Origin: Pocillopora verrucosa
Lineage: Eukaryota > Cnidaria > Anthozoa > Scleractinia > Pocilloporidae
Reading direction: 5' to 3'
Assembly: GCF_036669915.1 (NCBI RefSeq)
Contig: NC_089325.1
Span: forward strand, 10,933,231-10,997,230
Length of the DNA stretch: 64,000 bases
Of this stretch, positions 59,400 through 64,000 are shown in pieces (the first letter of the stretch is position 1; every line of letters starts with the position of its first letter). A program made the translations under genes and the position numbers. The notes under the pieces are model-generated. The model was not told the DNA's origin and did no database searches. It worked only from the letters and a program-made list of their open reading frames with translations.

Positions 59400-60182
59400 A
59401 TGGCCAAGCCCTTTTACAAGCCTTTGGACAGGCCAGAGAGGGAAGAAATTTGGTACTGTTATTACGTTCCTCGTCAAAAGCCAGACTCAAAACCAATTCA
59501 GCGTGTTCCTATTTCACAAGTGCCGGACCTGACTAACGAGACAACCAGGCTAGTTACTGAAAACAAATATCGAAATGTGGGCAGAGTTTTGGAAACTGAT
59601 TCAAAGTACGTGAAGTTAGCCAAAACTGGCGGGCGAAAGAACCTGTTATGTTATAAAGAAAACGAACGCGAAAACAGCGGGCCTAAAAGATACGAAGTAG
59701 CCGCGTGGTATTACCACGATAGTGACATGGACAAAGAAAATGAACTCAGTGAAGAGGAGAGGCATAACAGATACAACGTTACGTATGGGAAACGGTGTTA
59801 TAAGATTTCTCAACTTGAAAAACCCATTGTATATCAGCGTCCGGATTATATGACGCATTTGGAATCAGAGGAGTTGATCATGTCGCTGGGCGCATCACAT
59901 CGCATTCCAGATCGCCCGATCTTCGGCTTCGACAGGTTGTCGTTTTGGAAGCGAGACGAAGAGGAAAAATCGAACAAGCTGCCTCCTTTGGTGGTAAACG
60001 AGAATGCGAGGGAAAAATCTGCGCAGCTGGGCTCTCCCAAAAAGTTTGTACCAACGAAGAAGAAGGTGAAGTTGCCAAAGTCCTCTAAGAAATCTCAGCT
60101 GTCCAACAATAGAAAATTGTTCAGTTCAGGTTATGCTACAGAATGGCATGAAAAGTGGTACGTGAAGGCCTTAAAGAAATGA
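59400..60182 (+). CDS. C7orf57-like protein 2 (unknown function), 260 aa
   Basis: Uninterrupted frame from the ATG in AATATGGCC. Residues 36-44 read VPISQVPDL and 65-86 carry ETDSKYVKLAKTGGRKNLLC, the core shared with the gene 2.1 kb upstream; a further ISQL occurs near 139. Then come an aromatic stretch (VAAWYYHDSD), a YQRPDYMTHLE segment and a Lys-rich tail (TKKKVKLPKSSKK) that could be a nuclear or microtubule-type basic region. No signal peptide or membrane segment. Closest known relative by motif is C7orf57; this copy keeps the canonical Y-V-K-L-A-K-x-G-G, while copy 1 has F-V-R-L-S-K-x-G-G. Tandem duplication of an intron-less coding region is the simplest origin. Confidence 0.75.
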   Translation: MAKPFYKPLDRPEREEIWYCYYVPRQKPDSKPIQRVPISQVPDLTNETTRLVTENKYRNVGRVLETDSKYVKLAKTGGRKNLLCYKENERENSGPKRYEVAAWYYHDSDMDKENELSEEERHNRYNVTYGKRCYKISQLEKPIVYQRPDYMTHLESEELIMSLGASHRIPDRPIFGFDRLSFWKRDEEEKSNKLPPLVVNENAREKSAQLGSPKKFVPTKKKVKLPKSSKKSQLSNNRKLFSSGYATEWHEKWYVKALKK

Positions 60183-61196
60183 TTATTCGACCGCTAAGAC
60201 TGGGGCTACGGAACAAACAGACAAAGTCAAGGTTTTGTTATCTAGCGAGTGACCATTGCAAAACTAGTTAATGAACAGTCAGAGAATTCCAGCGAAGATT
60301 CATTCAGAATATTAACCGGAAAGTTAAGTTCTGAGAAAAAAGTTTCGAAAATTTGACTTAAATAAGAAACTTCGTCCCATCACTTTACAAATTTGTAGAC
60401 TTTTGTGAAAGCAGGTCTCTCGCGTTTAGTGTGGGGTACTTTGTGTTAATTTAATTTCATATCGGGTTTTATATGTTGTATAAATAGTCCATTGTAAAAA
60501 GTTTTTGTCGAGCTTAAGAAAAATGTTTAGCTTACATGTACCAGTTCAAGATAAGCAAATATTCCATCAATAAGATTTAAAAAAATATGAACGTCATGCA
60601 AAAATCTTAAAAGCCCTGTCTATCAAATGTTACGAGTTTATTTAAATTTCTCTTGAGTTTTAGACATTTCCTTGTGGGATAACATTATTTTAACTAGCAT
60701 GGTATTGTGCAGTTGTACCTAAAAGAACCGAGAAACTGGCAAAACGATCACCAGGAGCGAACAAAATAGAACCTCTTTGTCAATATGATAGGTTGTTTCT
60801 CTAAAGCCACCTAAACACAAACAAGAAGGAACGAGAGCGTGCAAAAAATTTTTGATGTTATTGAACATTATCAGGTACAATTGTTTATCGTCGATGCCTC
60901 CTGTCGCATTCCAATGATATAAGATCATACAAGTAACTCTGACTCGCAGTGCGCCTTTTATTTCAAATGTGTGGCGCAATAATAAAGGCACCGGTCGAGA
61001 ACGCGAGATATTTGTCCTTTGCCATTAATTAAACCGAGGAAAAATCGGCGACTCATCGACTACATTCCAGACCATCCGAGAATTCCGACCGCACTCGATG
61101 TGGCCTCGACGTACGTGACACGGTGTAATTAGAAAAACAAGTAAACGTGTTTAGAACAATTTTACGAGTCTTGTCACGAGCGTGGGGCGAAGGAAA

Positions 61197-61278
61197 AAAT
61201 TGTTAGTTCCCATTGAGAGTCGAACCTTAAACCCTCAGATTCCGCGCTTAATTTCAGCTACCACTGAACAAAAGCTGC
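61197..61278 (-). mobile_element. tRNA-like element (SINE head or decayed tRNA)
   Basis: On the minus strand TTGTTCAGTGGTAGCTG looks like a tRNA D-arm/A box and AAGGTTCGACTCT like a B box, with GCGGAATCTGAGGG between. Stems are imperfect, so a functional tRNA is unlikely. Confidence 0.5.
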
Positions 61279-62750
61279 AGTGAGACAGAACTTAAGTTGG
61301 TCCATGAGACATGACCGTTTCATTTGAAGTAAACATGTTTTTTTTAGTGTTTTCACGTGACAAGCTTGAAATTCTTTTGATATTATATGTACACCTTGAA
61401 TAGATAAGGCCTTGGCCTTTTCAAAGTAGTAAGAATGTTTATTGCTGAGATCAGTGACCTAGAGAACGAGGCCAATGAACTATATCACAATCACTATTTT
61501 CCACTTTACCTGAGCGATCGAGCACTTTTAAATGTCGAAGCCGAATCGATAACTTTTCCGTTAACTTCACTTCAATCATTAGACCAGAAAAAAATTTGCA
61601 TTTATCGCAACATTCTCAAACTTCGGACGACAATTAAAAAAAACATGTTTCAACAGTTGAACCTTCCTCAACTGCACTCGGTTACCATAAATATTACCTC
61701 GAACTCACGAACTTCAAGCTATTTCCTTTGAAGAGTATTTTTTTTACAAACTCGCCTTTTTCTCTCAATAAAATTTCTCATGTCCCTTAGAAGGTCTACT
61801 ATTGTAGGCGTTACGGTGTGATATGGCCACAAAATGAAAACACTAGTACTGTTACTCCTACTCTTGAAATTTGCGTTAATCAGAATTAACTTGTTTGCAT
61901 GCGGGTTGGTAATTTGTAGTCGTAGGTAGTAGGAACTTAGTTGCTAGGTAGTCCTCATAATACTTTCCCTCTAAACATGTCGCATTTTTACGTAGTAAAC
62001 TCGGTTTGCCCGTAATACTAATATTGATTTCACAATTTCTATCTTCTGATATTGAACCACATTTGTCTTCGTTTGCGTCCGAAATGACTCTTTCGGGCGC
62101 GGTCGACATAACTCGCCTACAGTAAGACAATTGTATCCGCCTTTTACTTGACTGTGTTCATCACAAAAAGCAAGTTATATTGGCCCTTTCTCAATAATGA
62201 TACCAACAGTTCTGTGCCTTTTTCACACGTTTATTCAATGATTCCTTTTCTAATCTTCCCTAAGTGACGAGTGGACTCTAGAAGCAAATTATTGTTTCTT
62301 AGTAACATCTTGTTGCACAAATATCCCGAGAATTCTACAAAAACGACAGGCAAAAATAGTCTATCAATGGAAAGCGCTAATATATGAACCTCATGTTGTT
62401 TCCAGAGGTATCCGAAACCTGCAATGGTTAGAGAGACAAGATCAATTTTTCAAACCACTAGTATCAATAACATTTTTCGGTTCCTTTCTAGTTTCGCCAG
62501 AGAATATCATGTGAAACCGACCTTCAATCTCAAAAGTTCGTTCCACGATCGATCACTATATCACAATATAAACATGAATTTAACGAAAAACTTATCGAGT
62601 CGAGACTTTTTAAGTCTTTTAATAAACCTTGAAAAATATCGGAAAAGGATGAAACAAGTCCTACGTAGCAGCTGAGTTTTCATTCATGTCTCCATTCTGT
62701 TTAACTTGCATCCTCGCGTGATCTCTGGCCGCGGGGTCAGTTCAGTCTTC

Positions 62751-62826
62751 AGTAAAATTCAATATTTAACTTGGCGACGACTTCGCCGAGTAAAATTCAA
62801 TATTTAACTTGGCGACGACTTCGCCA
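62751..62826. repeat. 38-bp tandem duplication
   Basis: AGTAAAATTCAATATTTAAC and the following 18 bases are repeated from 62,789 with one difference at the unit end. Each copy contains CTTGGCGACGACTTCGCC, a small palindromic core. Confidence 0.9.
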
Positions 62827-64000
62827 AGAGTAGTAATGATATTGTTATGTGATACATGTTTATATCGCACCAATTTGCTTGATCTCTCGAAAATCGATTA
62901 GTTCAAATGCATTATATGAATGACTTTCAAAGCAATTAAGCCTCACAACGGCACCTGCGATATGAATCTTGTGGAAGTATTGAAATAGTGGAAATCATGA
63001 GCGGAGATTACTTTCCAACTTCGTGCTAACATTACGCATAAGTTGTTTCCTTTCAAGGCGTCGCAGTATGAAAACTTGTCACTGGCACTGAATCAATTCA
63101 CGCCCAACAGATATTGAACTCAAAGTTAGGTTGGAGTAAATCTCAGTTATATATAATCATTTGACGCAGGAAATAAAAAAGGTTTCTATGTACACGAAAC
63201 TCGAATACAGTATAGAAACTGGATCAAAAGAATGAGCCGTAGTTATGAATCTCGAGTCCCTGACCCGACCTAAGTTTCGACGAACATAAAAAAAATCAGT
63301 TTTAGGTCTAATCGTTCACATATAAGTTTCGGCGACATAAACATGGACGTCAAATTCTCTAAATTAACCGCGACTTTTCCTTTCAAATAAGCGTTTAAGC
63401 CTTACATTGCCTCGTAACTGAAGTGTTTCAAATAAAAGCAGTCGATTTAAAATATACAGTACAGTAATTTTAGTTTCGTCTCAGCTACAAATTCGAATAA
63501 ATATCTAATCATGTTTGATTGAACAAGCCTTAATGAATCAACAACATAATGAAGCGTAAAACCTGATCAGATTTCAGCTGGAGAAAGAAGGAAGTAATTT
63601 GTGACGTATTTAAATTCAAACTTTCTGTTTAGATACATCTTAATCAAGTTCGTAACTTTTTTTAAGGTTTTGATTCAGCCCTGTTCCTTCCCGGGTGTGT
63701 CCCAAACATTGGACAGCGACAAATTTCTGTAAATAGCAATTCTTTCTTTAAGTTTTATTAGAACAAATACAAGTTAGAACGTACCTTCCAGCTGTATTCT
63801 AGTGTTTACTTTCAAAGCAATTACGTCGAAATGATCTCAGACCATTTCACGCAAAGAAAAGAAACAACGTAAATTGAAGTGGTTTTATTAATTACAATAT
63901 TCGATTATTTGTCTCTTTTTGCGTTTTCACACGTACGCACAAGATCAACAAAGACCAAAACATTATATCAGTATCTAAACAAGGCTATGTGTTCCCGAAA

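Larger units (their letters stand above)
60183..64000. other. Terminal region, no gene supported
   Basis: AT-rich DNA with ORFs of at most 98 codons (61,435-61,731), none with recognisable features. It contains a tRNA-like element (61,197-61,278) and a 38-bp tandem repeat (62,751-62,826). Confidence 0.5.

Noticed and set aside
1..64000. CRISPR arrays, bacterial operons, endogenous viruses, rRNA genes
   Set aside because: No regularly spaced direct repeats with unique spacers, no prokaryotic gene layout, no viral structural or polymerase motifs beyond LINE-type reverse transcriptase, and no rRNA-like conserved stretch were seen.

Overview
The window is nuclear DNA of an animal, most likely an anthozoan cnidarian and probably a stony coral. 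The reasons are metazoan genes (INTS13, a pleckstrin-like PH-DEP-PH protein, HNK-1-family carbohydrate sulfotransferases), many small phased introns with GT-AG borders, AT-rich flanks, and a dense load of short hairpin/MITE repeats, tRNA-derived SINEs and decayed non-LTR retrotransposons. Species is not determined. All homology calls come from reading motifs; no database search was run.

Layout. (1) 1-22,680: a tandem array built from a unit of about 12 kb (position 6,061 recurs at 18,125). Each complete unit has an upstream 'M-type' coding first exon, a spacer, a 'P-type' promoter with first exon, and a three-exon Golgi-type carbohydrate sulfotransferase gene (gene A 6,664-10,470; gene B 18,732-22,624). 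The window opens inside an older, damaged unit in which the P promoter is fused directly to 3' flank, so its gene body is gone. (2) 22,625-33,080: a third, more diverged paralogue (gene C, 26,104-33,080) with a 5.4-kb first intron full of repeats. (3) 34,677-41,213, minus strand: a 12-exon pleckstrin-like gene whose reconstructed reading frame closes exactly at 390 aa. (4) 41,788-51,798, plus strand: a 21-exon INTS13 (Asunder) gene, 702 aa, head-to-head with the pleckstrin-like gene across 574 bp. (5) 56,682-57,302 and 59,400-60,182: two uninterrupted ORFs sharing a [DE]-[ST]-D-S-x-[FY]-V-[RK]-L-[SA]-K-x-G-G core, apparently a tandem pair related to vertebrate C7orf57. The last 3.8 kb shows no gene I can support.

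The strongest unusual signal is in the sulfotransferase array. Two homologous but different signal-anchor first exons (M and P) end in the same intron phase as the common exon 2, so each unit could make two enzyme forms that share the catalytic domain but differ in the Golgi membrane anchor. The catalytic exons also look like a gene-conversion mosaic, and the units differ by discrete insertions (a decayed reverse transcriptase, a 45-bp palindrome, several foldback elements) that record the order of events.
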